57,157 bases of DNA, from NCBI RefSeq assembly GCF_001652915.1, contig NZ_BBQI01000020.1, positions 1 to 57,157 on the forward strand, in the 5' to 3' direction. Positions 26,207 to 34,920 of this stretch are shown one piece after another. Below the pieces are notes generated by a model. It had not been told where the DNA came from and did no database searches. It worked only from the letters and a program-made list of their open reading frames with translations. A program made the position numbers and the translations under genes. How positions within the stretch are numbered: position 1 is the stretch's first letter; every line of letters begins with the position of its first letter. Origin of the DNA: Cupriavidus sp. D384 (GTDB taxonomy: Bacteria > Pseudomonadota > Gammaproteobacteria > Burkholderiales > Burkholderiaceae).

Positions 26207-26586
26207 CTGCTGGCCTCCCCCACCCTCGCGGCTTGCCGCCCCTGCGCTACGCATGCTTGCTGCGACGCGGCACCGGGTTCGCCTTTCAGACTCGAACCCC
26301 CACGCATACTTCCAGCTACCCAAAGCTGGCGGAAGTGAATGATTCTGTTAACGGTTCTTATTTGTTTCGAGAAATGCCACGCCTGTGCAGCATCAGGCAC
26401 CGCACCAATTGGAAAGCGCTTAATGAAAATGATGCCGGCCCCCTTCGCGTGGGATTGGCGCTATTCGATCGCGCCCCTTTCCTTGATATGGCGATCTCGG
26501 GTAATGTTCCCATTGTCTGCAGGGTGCCTTTGCATTAGGCTCTAGCGTCGCCAGGTTGACCCGCCTTTTTCGTGGAGGAGCCCAGG
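26207..26586. other. Divergent intergenic region before the FeaR-like regulator
   Basis: No gene is seen in 380 bp. A perfect AAGCGCTT palindrome lies at 26414-26421, and the stretch 26338-26370 is relatively AT-rich. GGAGGAG at 26574-26580 is the Shine-Dalgarno for the AraC gene. Promoters for both flanking genes must lie here, but no consensus box stands out. Confidence 0.4.
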
Positions 26587-27582
26587 ATGCGCGCAGTGCA
26601 AAGCCCATTGCAGTCTCCGGTGTCCCTGACCGCGGCGAGCTTCGCCGAATGGGGCGAAGCGATCAGCACCAATTTCCTGCCCCTCGATTGCTCTCGCCCC
26701 GCGGGCGGCCATTTTTACGGCCGCGCTAACCTGGCCCATTTCGCTGAAAGCGTGGTGGGTGACATCGAGGTGGGGGCGCATCGCGTTACCCGCCGGCGCG
26801 GACATGCCGAAGCGTCTGACGCCGGATACTTCAAGATATTCTGGCAATTGAGCGGCCGCAGCGTGATTGCCCAGCGCGGCCGCGAGGCGGCGTTGCTCCC
26901 TGGACACTGGTCCATTTACGATACCGCACAGCCCTACAGTGTCGACATGGAGGAAGGCTGCCGCGCGCTGGTACTGCTCGTGCCGCAAACACGCGGATTT
27001 GGCTGGCAGGCTGCAACGCGTGAACTATGCGGCAGCGCCCTCCCCGGCATGGGTACCGCACGAATCGCCGCCTCTGCACTCGGCGGCTTGCTGCACGATG
27101 CCATCGCCGGACATCAACTTGACCACCGTGCCCAGGCCGTATTGGAGGATTCGATGGTGGCGCTGGTGGAGTCGGCACTGCATGGGGCCATGGAGCCGGA
27201 CGGCGCTGCCGCGCATCAGCGCGTGGGCAAAAGCCGTGTGCGGTCCATGGTCGAATATATCGACGCGCAATTGCACGATCCCGAACTGTCCGCACTGCGT
27301 CTTGCTGCGGCTTTCCACGTGTCGCGCCGCACGCTCTATAACGTATTCCGGGATTTCGGGCAGACACCACACGCCTATATTCAGTCACGTCGGCTGGACC
27401 GCGCGGCGCAACGCCTTTCCGACCCAGCCGAGGCCAGCGGCAGCATTACGCAAATCGCGTTCGGGCTGGGGTTTGCCGATGCCGCCCATTTCAGTCGCGT
27501 GTTTCATGAAAGGTTTGGCGTAACGCCGTCGCAATGGCGCCTGCGCAAGAGCGCCGGGAATATTGCACTGCAACACCCTTAG
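26587..27582 (+). CDS. AraC-family regulator, FeaR/NphR-like
   Basis: The 331-residue regulator has an AraC-like ligand-binding domain (about 10-190; FKIFWQLSGRSVIAQRGREA, LLPGHWSIYDTAQPYSV). The LLPGHWSIYD..PY motif is typical of the FeaR/AraC_binding_2 group that controls amine and aromatic aldehyde oxidation. The C-terminal helix-turn-helix pair is LSALRLAAAFHVSRRTLYNVF and SITQIAFGLGFADAAHFSRVF. The start at 26587 follows GGAGGAG with good spacing, and the GTG 15 bp upstream is rejected. It is 105 bp upstream of an aldehyde dehydrogenase gene on the same strand and is the likely activator of that gene and of the quinohemoprotein dehydrogenase. Confidence 0.9.
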   Translation: MRAVQSPLQSPVSLTAASFAEWGEAISTNFLPLDCSRPAGGHFYGRANLAHFAESVVGDIEVGAHRVTRRRGHAEASDAGYFKIFWQLSGRSVIAQRGREAALLPGHWSIYDTAQPYSVDMEEGCRALVLLVPQTRGFGWQAATRELCGSALPGMGTARIAASALGGLLHDAIAGHQLDHRAQAVLEDSMVALVESALHGAMEPDGAAAHQRVGKSRVRSMVEYIDAQLHDPELSALRLAAAFHVSRRTLYNVFRDFGQTPHAYIQSRRLDRAAQRLSDPAEASGSITQIAFGLGFADAAHFSRVFHERFGVTPSQWRLRKSAGNIALQHP

Positions 27583-27603
27583 CCACGCGCGCGTGCACTG
27601 CGC

Positions 27604-27630
27604 GACAAGCAGTATGCACGCACAGACAAG
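27604..27630 (+). promoter_or_regulatory. GACAAG direct repeats 21 bp apart: candidate AraC/FeaR-like site
   Basis: GACAAG occurs at 27604-27609 and 27625-27630, exactly 21 bp apart, between the AraC gene and the aldehyde dehydrogenase start. AraC-family proteins typically contact two direct half-sites on one helix face, and 21 bp is two turns. It is inferred from spacing alone. Confidence 0.4.
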
Positions 27631-27687
27631 ATGCATGACCGGGCCGTTGCTAACTTCTGTCGATCCTCACGACGACAGGAGACAAGC

Positions 27688-29166
27688 ATGAATGCACCGC
27701 ACGAGACGCGCCCCGGGATCCGTAGCGCGATGCTGATCGATGGTCAATGGCGGCAAGCCGCCTCAGGCGAGACATTCGCGGTATTCGATCCTGCCACCGG
27801 CCAGGAGATCGCCCATGTACCGACCGGCGCCGCCGCCGACGTCGACGCCGCGGTCGCAAGTGCCCGCCAGGCGTTTCGCAGTGCCGCCTGGCGCGGCATG
27901 CTCCCGGCGCAACGCGAACGGCTGCTACTCAAACTGGCCGACCTGATTGAACAGCACGCTGACGAACTGGCTCGGCTGGAAACGCTGAACAACGGCAAGC
28001 TGCTGGCTTTCGCGCATGGCCTCGACGTGGGCGGCAGCGCCCAATGGTTGCGATACATGGCGGGCTGGGCCACCAAGATCGACGGCCAGACTTTCCAGAT
28101 TTCCATGCCCTTCCCGCCCGGCACCCGCTACAACGCTTCCACGCGGCGCGCGCCGGTCGGGGTGGTCGCCGCGATCGTGCCGTGGAACTTCCCGCTGCTG
28201 ATGGCCGTCTGGAAGATCGCCCCTGCACTCGCTTGCGGCTGCACAGTGGTGCTCAAGCCAGCCGAGGAGACCCCGCTTACCGCTATCCGGCTTGGTGAAC
28301 TGGCGCTGGAAGCGGGCTTCCCGCCCGGTGTCCTCAATATCCTGACGGGCGACGGTGTCGCCGGGGCGGCACTGGTCGCCCATCCGGACGTGGACAAGGT
28401 GACCTTCACGGGATCCACCGAGGTCGGACGCCTGATCGGCGCGCGCTGCGGCCAGGATATCCGACGCGTGTCGCTCGAGCTGGGCGGCAAGAGCCCGGTC
28501 ATCGTCCTCGACGATTGCGACCCGGCCACAGCCATCCAGGGTGCGTCGGCGGCGATCTTCTTCAACCAGGGGCAAGTCTGCACGGCCGGCTCGCGGCTGT
28601 ATGTGTCACGCCGCCACTTCGACCACGTCGTGGAAGGCATTGCCAAGGTGGCCGACGCCATGGTGCTGGGCTCTGGCCTCGACCCGGCCAGCCAGATGGG
28701 ACCGCTTGTCTCAGCACGCCATCGCGACAAGGTGGTGGGCATGATTGCCACCAGCCGGCGGGAAGGGGCATAAATCGTGGCAGGCGGCGCCGGTGTCGAG
28801 CGCGATGGCTACTTCGTGCGACCCACTGTCGTCGCCAACAGTGCAAGCCGTGACCTTGAAATCGTGCGAGAGGAGGTCTTCGGCCCTGTGGTCGTCGCCA
28901 TGCCGTTTGACGATCTCGATGCCGTGCTGGTGGCGGCCAACCGCTCCGAATACGGACTGGGCGCCAGCGTCTGGAGCAACAACCTTGGCGCCGTGCAGCG
29001 GCTGGTCGATGGGATCGAGGCTGGCACGGTCTGGGTGAATTGCCACAACGTCGTCGACCCTAACATGCCATTTGGTGGCTACAAGGCGTCGGGCGTCGGC
29101 CGCGAACACGGCCGTTCGGCCATCGAGGCCTATACAGAATTGAAGTCGGTTTGCATGGCGTACTGA
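27688..29166 (+). pseudogene. NAD(P)-dependent aldehyde dehydrogenase interrupted by an in-frame TAA
   Basis: This is one continuous reading frame of 493 codons with the layout of a class I/II aldehyde dehydrogenase: VPWNFPLLMAVWK, the general-base motif ELGGKSPV (Glu264) and GQVCTAGSRLYV (catalytic Cys298). The oligomerisation end reads MPFGGYKASGVGREHG. Codon 362 is TAA (28771-28773), inside the expected REGA-x-IVAGGAG context. Homologues usually have a charged residue there, so a single G-to-T change from GAA is the simplest cause. The upstream part keeps both catalytic residues but loses the C-terminal catalytic and oligomerisation segment. Unless the stop is suppressed or is a sequencing error, the enzyme is inactive. 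It is regulated with, and 94 bp upstream of, the PQQ alcohol dehydrogenase, whose aldehyde product it would oxidise. Confidence 0.9.
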
Positions 29167-29260
29167 GAGCATGGCAGCACGCGGGGGGCGGCGGCTGGGC
29201 CGTTCTCCCTCGAAACAACAAGAAACGCAGCACAAGAAGAACCTTGAGGAGAGAGACAAG

Positions 29261-31462
29261 ATGACGCAACGCGCGAAGCGGCCCCGTTTGCATTTCTGCG
29301 CCATTACGATAACGGCGAGCATGCTGGCCACATCCGTGGCGTACGCCACCCCTGCCCCAACCGCACCAGATTCACCAAATGCACCAACGGCGCGCTCGAC
29401 CCGCAGCGCAACCGCTACGCCGGTGGCGCGGATCCGCACGGCAACCGCCAAGGTCGACGGCAACTTCATCCAGGCCAATGCCAGCAAGACCCCCGACTGG
29501 CCCAGCTACGGCCTGGACTATGCGGAAACGCGGTTCAGCCGCCTGAGCCAGATCGATCGCCAGAACGTCAAGGATCTGGGCCTCGTCTGGTCGTATGACC
29601 TCGAGTCGACGCGCGGCGTGGAATCGACGCCGCTGGTTGTCGACGGCGTGATGTACGTCACGGCATCCTGGAGCGTGGTCCACGCGGTCGACGTGCGTAC
29701 CGGCAAGCGGCTGTGGTCATTCGACCCCAAGGTGAACCGCGCGCTGGGCTATCGCGGATGCTGCGATGTGGTCAACCGCGGCGTCGCGCTCTATCAGGGC
29801 AAGGTCTTCGTGGCCGCCTACGACGGCCGGCTGATTGCACTGGATGCCGCCACCGGGCGCAAGCTCTGGGAGAAGGACACCATCATTGACCGCAAGTTCT
29901 CGTACACCATCACCGGGGCACCACGTGTGTTCAAGGGCAAGGTCATCATTGGCAATGGCGGCGCCGAGTATGGCGTGCGTGGTTACGTCACGGCCTACGA
30001 TGCCAACACGGGGCAGCAGAAATGGCGCTGGTTCACCGTGCCGGGCGATCCCTCGAAACCGTTCGAGGACGAATCGATGGAACGGGCCGCAAAGACCTGG
30101 GACCCGGCAGGCAAATGGTGGCAGGCCGGTGGCGGTGGTACGGCCTGGGATTCCATGACCTTCGATCCGGAACTGAACCTCATGTATATCGGCACGGGCA
30201 ACGGCTCGCCCTGGTCGCGCAGCAAGCGTAGTCCGGCCGGTGGCGACAACCTGTACCTGGCGTCGATCGTGGCGCTCGATCCGGACACTGGCAAATATCA
30301 ATGGCACTACCAGGAGACGCCGGGCGACAACTGGGACTACACCTCGACGCAACCCATGATCCTGGCGGACCTGACCATCGATGGCCAGCCGCGCAAGGTC
30401 ATCCTCCACGCACCGAAGAACGGCTTCTTCTTCGTGATTGACCGCACCAACGGCAAATTTATCTCCGCCAGGAACTTTGTCGATGTGAACTGGGCCAGCG
30501 GCTACGACAAGAACGGACGGCCGATAGAGATCGCCGAGTCACGTTCGACCGACAAGCCCTATGACGCCATTCCGGGGCCATACGGGGCCCACAACTGGCA
30601 CCCCATGTCGTTCAACCCGGTGACAGGCCTGGTCTACCTGCCTGCCCAGCATGTGCCGATCAACCTGATGGACGACAAGGCGTGGACCTTCAATGGCGCA
30701 CAACCGATGCAGCCGGGCGGCAACACAGGCTGGAACACGGCCAAGTTCCTCAACGCCGAGCCGCCCAGGAGCAATCCGTTTGGCCGGCTGCTGGCGTGGG
30801 ATCCGGTCCAGCAAAAGGTGGTCTGGTCGCAGGAGCAGGTGTCTCCGTGGAATGGCGGGACGTTGACCACGGCGGGAAATCTGGTCTTTCAGGGATCGGC
30901 CGATGGGCGTTTTGCGGCCTACGACGCGAAGACCGGCGACAAACTCTGGGAGACCCCGACCGGTACTGGCGTGATCGCGGCGCCGGTCAGCTACGAGGTG
31001 GACGGCAAGCAATACATCTCGATTGCCGTAGGCTGGGGCGGCGTGTATGGGCTGGCCCAGCGCGCCACCGATCGCCAGGGCCCTGGCACTGTCTACACGT
31101 TTGCACTTGGCGCCAAGGCGAAGCTGCCTGACTTCGTCCAATACCGTAGCGACGGTCTCCTGCAAGGGGTGAAGTACGACCCGGCCAAGGTCAACGACGG
31201 GGCTGGACTCTATGTCAGCAGCTGTGTCATGTGCCACGGCGTGCCCGGCGTGGACCGCGGCGGCAACATCCCGAACCTTGGTTTCGTCAGTGCGGGCATG
31301 ATCGAAAATCTCGACAAGATCGTTTTCAAGGGGCCATTCATGGCGCGCGGCATGCCGGATTTCACCGGCAAGCTGACCCCCGAGGATGTCGAGAAAATCA
31401 AGGCGTTTATCCAGGGAACCGCTGATTCGGTCAGGCCAAAGGCACAGGCCGGGCTCAAGTAA
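29261..31462 (+). CDS. Quinohemoprotein (PQQ, heme c) alcohol dehydrogenase, type II
   Basis: The periplasmic enzyme, 733 residues, oxidises primary alcohols to aldehydes and passes electrons via its own heme. A signal peptide (FCAITITASMLATSVAYA) is followed by an eight-bladed PQQ propeller. The vicinal disulfide pair is Cys167-Cys168 (RGCCDVV) and the catalytic Asp359 lies in NWDYTSTQP. The residue two after Asp359 is Thr, not the Asp that marks lanthanide-dependent XoxF or PedH types, so calcium is the expected cofactor metal. The C-terminal cytochrome c domain has CVMCH (655-659) and a distal Met candidate in MARGMPDF. The ATG at 29261 follows TTGAGGAGAGAGACAAG. PQQ biosynthesis genes are not in the window. 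Confidence 0.95.
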   Translation: MTQRAKRPRLHFCAITITASMLATSVAYATPAPTAPDSPNAPTARSTRSATATPVARIRTATAKVDGNFIQANASKTPDWPSYGLDYAETRFSRLSQIDRQNVKDLGLVWSYDLESTRGVESTPLVVDGVMYVTASWSVVHAVDVRTGKRLWSFDPKVNRALGYRGCCDVVNRGVALYQGKVFVAAYDGRLIALDAATGRKLWEKDTIIDRKFSYTITGAPRVFKGKVIIGNGGAEYGVRGYVTAYDANTGQQKWRWFTVPGDPSKPFEDESMERAAKTWDPAGKWWQAGGGGTAWDSMTFDPELNLMYIGTGNGSPWSRSKRSPAGGDNLYLASIVALDPDTGKYQWHYQETPGDNWDYTSTQPMILADLTIDGQPRKVILHAPKNGFFFVIDRTNGKFISARNFVDVNWASGYDKNGRPIEIAESRSTDKPYDAIPGPYGAHNWHPMSFNPVTGLVYLPAQHVPINLMDDKAWTFNGAQPMQPGGNTGWNTAKFLNAEPPRSNPFGRLLAWDPVQQKVVWSQEQVSPWNGGTLTTAGNLVFQGSADGRFAAYDAKTGDKLWETPTGTGVIAAPVSYEVDGKQYISIAVGWGGVYGLAQRATDRQGPGTVYTFALGAKAKLPDFVQYRSDGLLQGVKYDPAKVNDGAGLYVSSCVMCHGVPGVDRGGNIPNLGFVSAGMIENLDKIVFKGPFMARGMPDFTGKLTPEDVEKIKAFIQGTADSVRPKAQAGLK

Positions 31463-31532
31463 GCCAGGCCGAAAGCGAGGGGGCGGTTGCGCTGCCGTAC
31501 GTACCTGGCGCGACTGTCCGCCCGTCCGCTCG

Positions 31533-31790
31533 CTAGATCAGCTCTCTGTAAAGTACCGATAGCGCCTCGCTGCCAGACGCACCGTCACGCCACAGGCGCG
31601 CCGCAAAGGCGTCTTCGAACTCCTCGCTGCCTTCCTCGAACATTTCGTAGACGCTGTCGTGCGACAGGTCGCCTTCGAGCACCTTCAGAGCCGCATCGAC
31701 GGCCTGGCGAGCCCTCTGCGGCAGCAATGGCTGGAGTTCTTTCAAGGCTGCGATTTCTGCGGCAACCTGTTCGTCGGTTTTCCTGGCCAT
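31533..31790 (-). CDS. Small acidic hypothetical protein
   Basis: The 85-residue soluble protein begins MARKTDEQVAAEIAALKELQ and ends in an acidic stretch (SHDSVYEMFEEGSEEFEDAF). It is helical and has no Cys, no signal peptide and no membrane segment. A Shine-Dalgarno (GGGAGAATC) precedes the ATG. It lies convergent to the quinohemoprotein gene and upstream of nothing obvious. No family is recognised with certainty, but the codon usage is normal for the window and it looks like a real gene. Confidence 0.7.
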   Translation of the reverse strand: MARKTDEQVAAEIAALKELQPLLPQRARQAVDAALKVLEGDLSHDSVYEMFEEGSEEFEDAFAARLWRDGASGSEALSVLYRELI

Positions 31791-32001
31791 GTCGATTCTC
31801 CCTTGGGTCGCCCCGGTTCAGGCCGGTCATCATCACGGCTTGAGCCGGCCCCGTGCTGACAGCCTACCATTTTCAAGGCGTCAGATTCACGGCAGGTTTC
31901 TGCGCCGGGCACAACAAATTTGCCATGCACACATAGTCGCCTCAACTGTTCGCTGATACACTCCGCCTCCGTCGAAAACCAATCTACGGAGTTTTACCAG
32001 C

Positions 32002-32583
32002 ATGGCCATCAAGAAAGTCGCAGCAACCGCAGCCAAACGTGCACCGAAGAAAGTCGCCGCAGCACCCGCCAAGAAGGCAAGCGCCTTTGATCGCGAAGTG
32101 AAGGCTGCCCAGAAGCAACTCGACAAGCTTCGCGCCGATCTAGCAAAGCAGGTTGCTGCCGGCAAGAAGGCCATCGTGAAGGCGGCGGCTGATCTGAAGA
32201 AGCTGAAGGAATCGGCACGCGCTGCGCATGCTGCAGAAAAGCTCGCAGCCAAGGAAAAGATTGCAGCGGCCAAGGAAAAGGCAGCAGCCGCCAAGGCAAA
32301 AGCGAAGGCAAAGCCGGTGGTGAAGGCTGCGGCCTCGAAGAAAGCCAGCAAGCCGCAGGCCGCTGCCAAGCCGACGAAGGCCGTCAAGGCCGCGAAGCCG
32401 GCCAAGGTTGTGAAGGCAGCTCCGAAGGCCGCCCCGAAAGCAGCTCCCAAGGCAGCAGCTCCCAAGGTTGCAAAGGCCGCCGCGAAGCCGGTCGCAAAGG
32501 TCCGCCGCGCAAAGGCAACGAGCGTGAAGCCCGCCGCCACGGTGCAGGCACCGGCAGTTGAAACCGTGGTCGCATCGGCTTAA
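32002..32583 (+). CDS. Histone H1-like Lys/Ala/Pro-rich DNA-binding protein
   Basis: The 193-residue basic protein is made almost wholly of Ala, Lys, Pro and Val. The N-terminal KKVAAT...KRAPKK is followed by a central coiled-coil-like helix (about 30-95; FDREVKAAQKQLDKLRADL, AKEKIAAAKEK). The C-terminal tail has AAPK/AAKP repeats (KAAPKAAPKAAPKAAAPK). This is the arrangement of bacterial H1 homologues of the Hc1/AlgP/HctB type found throughout Burkholderiales, which condense DNA nonspecifically. It is monocistronic with a strong terminator 20 bp downstream. The repeat-rich tail is expected to vary in length between strains. Confidence 0.92.
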   Translation: MAIKKVAATAAKRAPKKVAAAPAKKASAFDREVKAAQKQLDKLRADLAKQVAAGKKAIVKAAADLKKLKESARAAHAAEKLAAKEKIAAAKEKAAAAKAKAKAKPVVKAAASKKASKPQAAAKPTKAVKAAKPAKVVKAAPKAAPKAAPKAAAPKVAKAAAKPVAKVRRAKATSVKPAATVQAPAVETVVASA

Positions 32584-32602
32584 ACGCTGCACACGGTCCA
32601 GG

Positions 32603-32634
32603 ATAAGGGCGGCATCTGCCGCCCTTATTTTTTT
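32603..32634 (+). terminator. Rho-independent terminator of the histone H1-like gene
   Basis: Perfect 12-bp arms (ATAAGGGCGGCA / TGCCGCCCTTAT) with a 2-base apex are followed by a T-run ending at 32634. It begins 20 bp after the stop codon. It is one of the clearest intrinsic terminators in the window. Confidence 0.92.
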
Positions 32635-32866
32635 CTTGCGCCAGTCCGTCCCCTCCGGTGCACCGCTGGCCGCTACCGACGCGGTCACTCCATAGCCCCC
32701 GCTTCTGCAGGCCGGTGTTACCGGGAACCGCACGTTGGCGATTGATATGCCTGGCGGTTAATCGCATTTTTTATCCCCGGATGGATGCCGGTCGCCGTCG
32801 ACCCGCGTGAGCCGGATCACGAGTTGATGCATACTCTCGTCCGTCCGACCATGTGGGGGTCACGCC

Positions 32867-33937
32867 ATGTCAAACGTAGGGCGGCTCGTCCGCAGCGCCA
32901 CGCTCAGCGGCTACGTCGAGCTGGTGGAGTCGCTCGGCCGTGATCCGGCGGCCCTGCTGCGCGGGGCCGGCCTCTCGGCACGGCTGCTGAAGGATCCCGA
33001 GACCCTGATTCCAAGCAGCGCCCTGCGCGAATTGCTGGAAGCCACCGTGATCGCGACCGGCATGGAGGACTTCGCGTTGCAGATGGCCGCACGCCGCACG
33101 TTCTCCAACCTGGGGCCGATCAGCCTGGTGCTGAAGGAGGCGCCCTCCCCGCGCCAGGGGCTCGACACGCTCTGCCGGTACCTGAAGCTGCTGAGCACGT
33201 CGCTTGTCACGCATGTGGAGGACGTGGGCCAGACGGTGATCATTCGCGAGGATTTGCTGCCAACTCCCGGTCATGCGACACGCCAGGCCATGGAATTGGC
33301 CGTTGGCATGATGTTTCGCATCCTGCGCGAACTGATCGGCCCGCAGTGGCGCCCGTTGCAGGTTTGTTTCACCCATCGCGCCCCGGCCAGCGTGACCGCA
33401 CACCAGGCGTTCTTTGGCCGCAAGCCGATGTTCAATCAGCCGTTCAATGGACTGGTGTGTGCAACCGCCGACCTTCAGAAACCGCGCACCCCAGACCATT
33501 CGGGCGCCACGCAACTCGCGCGCGATTATCTGGAAGCCGCACTACGGAACCGCAGTGGCGGCACGCGCGAATCCTGCCGGGAACTGATCATGGCGCTGCT
33601 CCCGGGCGGGCGGTGCACCGCGCAACAGGTTGCGCGCCACCTGCGCGTAGATCGCCGCACGCTACATCGGTATCTGAGTGCCGCTGGACAAACGTTTTCG
33701 GAGTTGCTCGATGAAGTGCGTTCGGAACTCGTGATGCGCCATCTTGCCGAGAGCGACCAGCCGATTGGCGAAATCGCCAGCCTGCTGGGATTCTCGAACC
33801 AGAGTAGCTTCAGCCACTGGTTCCGCGCCGAATTTGGCTGCAGCGTTACGCAATGGCGCCGGCAGGGGCAAGCGCAGGCGCCGACCGGCGCCACCGGCCC
33901 TCGCCGCCGCCCCGCTCCCGCCATCAGTCGGCCGTAA
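32867..33937 (+). CDS. AraC-family regulator, OruR/ArgR-like
   Basis: The 356-residue protein has an N-terminal Arabinose_bd/OruR-type domain (about 15-200; VELVESLGRDPAALLRGAGL, PSSALRELLEATV, LGPISLVLKEAPS). The C-terminal AraC helix-turn-helix covers about 240-335 (CTAQQVARHLRVDRRTLHRYL, PIGEIASLLGFSNQSSFSHWF). A Pro/Ala/Arg tail follows. The start GTCACGCCATG gives MSNVGRLVRS. Its 3' end overlaps the convergent MDR reductase gene by 14 bp, so it probably regulates that catabolic operon. The paired TGGGACAT sites upstream of the operon (own entry) are a candidate target. Confidence 0.9.
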   Translation: MSNVGRLVRSATLSGYVELVESLGRDPAALLRGAGLSARLLKDPETLIPSSALRELLEATVIATGMEDFALQMAARRTFSNLGPISLVLKEAPSPRQGLDTLCRYLKLLSTSLVTHVEDVGQTVIIREDLLPTPGHATRQAMELAVGMMFRILRELIGPQWRPLQVCFTHRAPASVTAHQAFFGRKPMFNQPFNGLVCATADLQKPRTPDHSGATQLARDYLEAALRNRSGGTRESCRELIMALLPGGRCTAQQVARHLRVDRRTLHRYLSAAGQTFSELLDEVRSELVMRHLAESDQPIGEIASLLGFSNQSSFSHWFRAEFGCSVTQWRRQGQAQAPTGATGPRRRPAPAISRP

Positions 33938-34898
33938 GGACAATCTTTCCCATATGCTGGCTGCGTGCCAGATACGCGTACGCATCCGCGATGGCATCCA
34001 GCCGGAACGTCCTGTCGATGGGCAGCCGGAGGCGGCCCGCGCGAAAATGCGACATCAGATCCCGCGCACACGCCTGGATGCACGCAAGGCGTTCGGACTC
34101 CGTACGTGTGCGAAATGTAGCCCCTATCAGCTTGAGCCGATTCAGCCAAAGCAGGTTGATATCGGTGCGTCCGAACTGGCCCCCACCCAGCCGCGCAAGG
34201 TTGACCAGGCGCCCTTTCACCGCGAGGCAGCTGACGTTCTCTTCGAACACCGTGCCACCGATGGTGTCGATGATGACATCCACGCCGCGCCCGTCCGTGG
34301 CCGCCATGATGGACTCGCGCTGGACGTCGCGCGAAGCGTCGATGCCCACGTCGGCGCCAAACGCGGCCAAGCGTTCGAGCTTCTGCGCCGAGCGCGACGA
34401 AACGATCACGCACCCGGCGCCCAACGCCCTGGCTGTCATCGTCGCCGCCATGCCCACGCCGCCCGACGCACCATTGATAAACACTGTTTCGCCCGGTTTC
34501 AGCTCACCATTGCTCACCAGCGCATCGTGGGCGGTGATGAACACGTTGGGGAACGCCGCCGCATCGACCCATGACACATCGTCCGGCACTGGCATGAGCG
34601 CGAGCGGAGATGCCACGACGTACTGGGCATGGCAGCCACGGCCATGCCCCATCACCCGGTCCCCTGCCCGCCAGCCGTCAACCTGATCGCCCACCTCCAC
34701 CACTTCACCGGCAAATTCGACGCCCGCCGTCATCGGGTCGCCCATCCGGTGTTCGCGCAGGTACTTGATCTCCCCTAGATTGATGCCCGACGCGCGAACG
34801 CGAATCAACATCTCATGAGGGCCCGGGACGGGCATGGCGATGTCCTGGACGGCCAGCCGGCCACCATCGGCGCCCGCAAATACACGTGCTGCTTTCAT
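33924..34898 (-). CDS. MDR-family NAD(P)H:quinone oxidoreductase / zinc-free alcohol dehydrogenase-like protein
   Basis: The 324-residue medium-chain reductase starts MKAARVFAGADGG. It has the GroES-like N-domain (GPHEMLIRVRASGINLGEI, AGVEFAGEVVEVGDQV) and a Rossmann domain with NGASGGVGMAATMTARALG (about 145-163). It lacks the Cys/His pattern for catalytic or structural zinc, which places it with QOR-like reductases. It is the last gene of the minus-strand operon (dioxygenase, BKACE, Bug receptor, MDR), 22 bp after the Bug gene. It probably reduces or isomerises an intermediate there. The start at 34898 is preferred because longer extensions overlap the Bug gene. Confidence 0.88.
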   Translation of the reverse strand: MKAARVFAGADGGRLAVQDIAMPVPGPHEMLIRVRASGINLGEIKYLREHRMGDPMTAGVEFAGEVVEVGDQVDGWRAGDRVMGHGRGCHAQYVVASPLALMPVPDDVSWVDAAAFPNVFITAHDALVSNGELKPGETVFINGASGGVGMAATMTARALGAGCVIVSSRSAQKLERLAAFGADVGIDASRDVQRESIMAATDGRGVDVIIDTIGGTVFEENVSCLAVKGRLVNLARLGGGQFGRTDINLLWLNRLKLIGATFRTRTESERLACIQACARDLMSHFRAGRLRLPIDRTFRLDAIADAYAYLARSQHMGKIVLTAD

Positions 34899-34920
34899 TC
34901 GTTGTCCTCCTGCTCCACCA

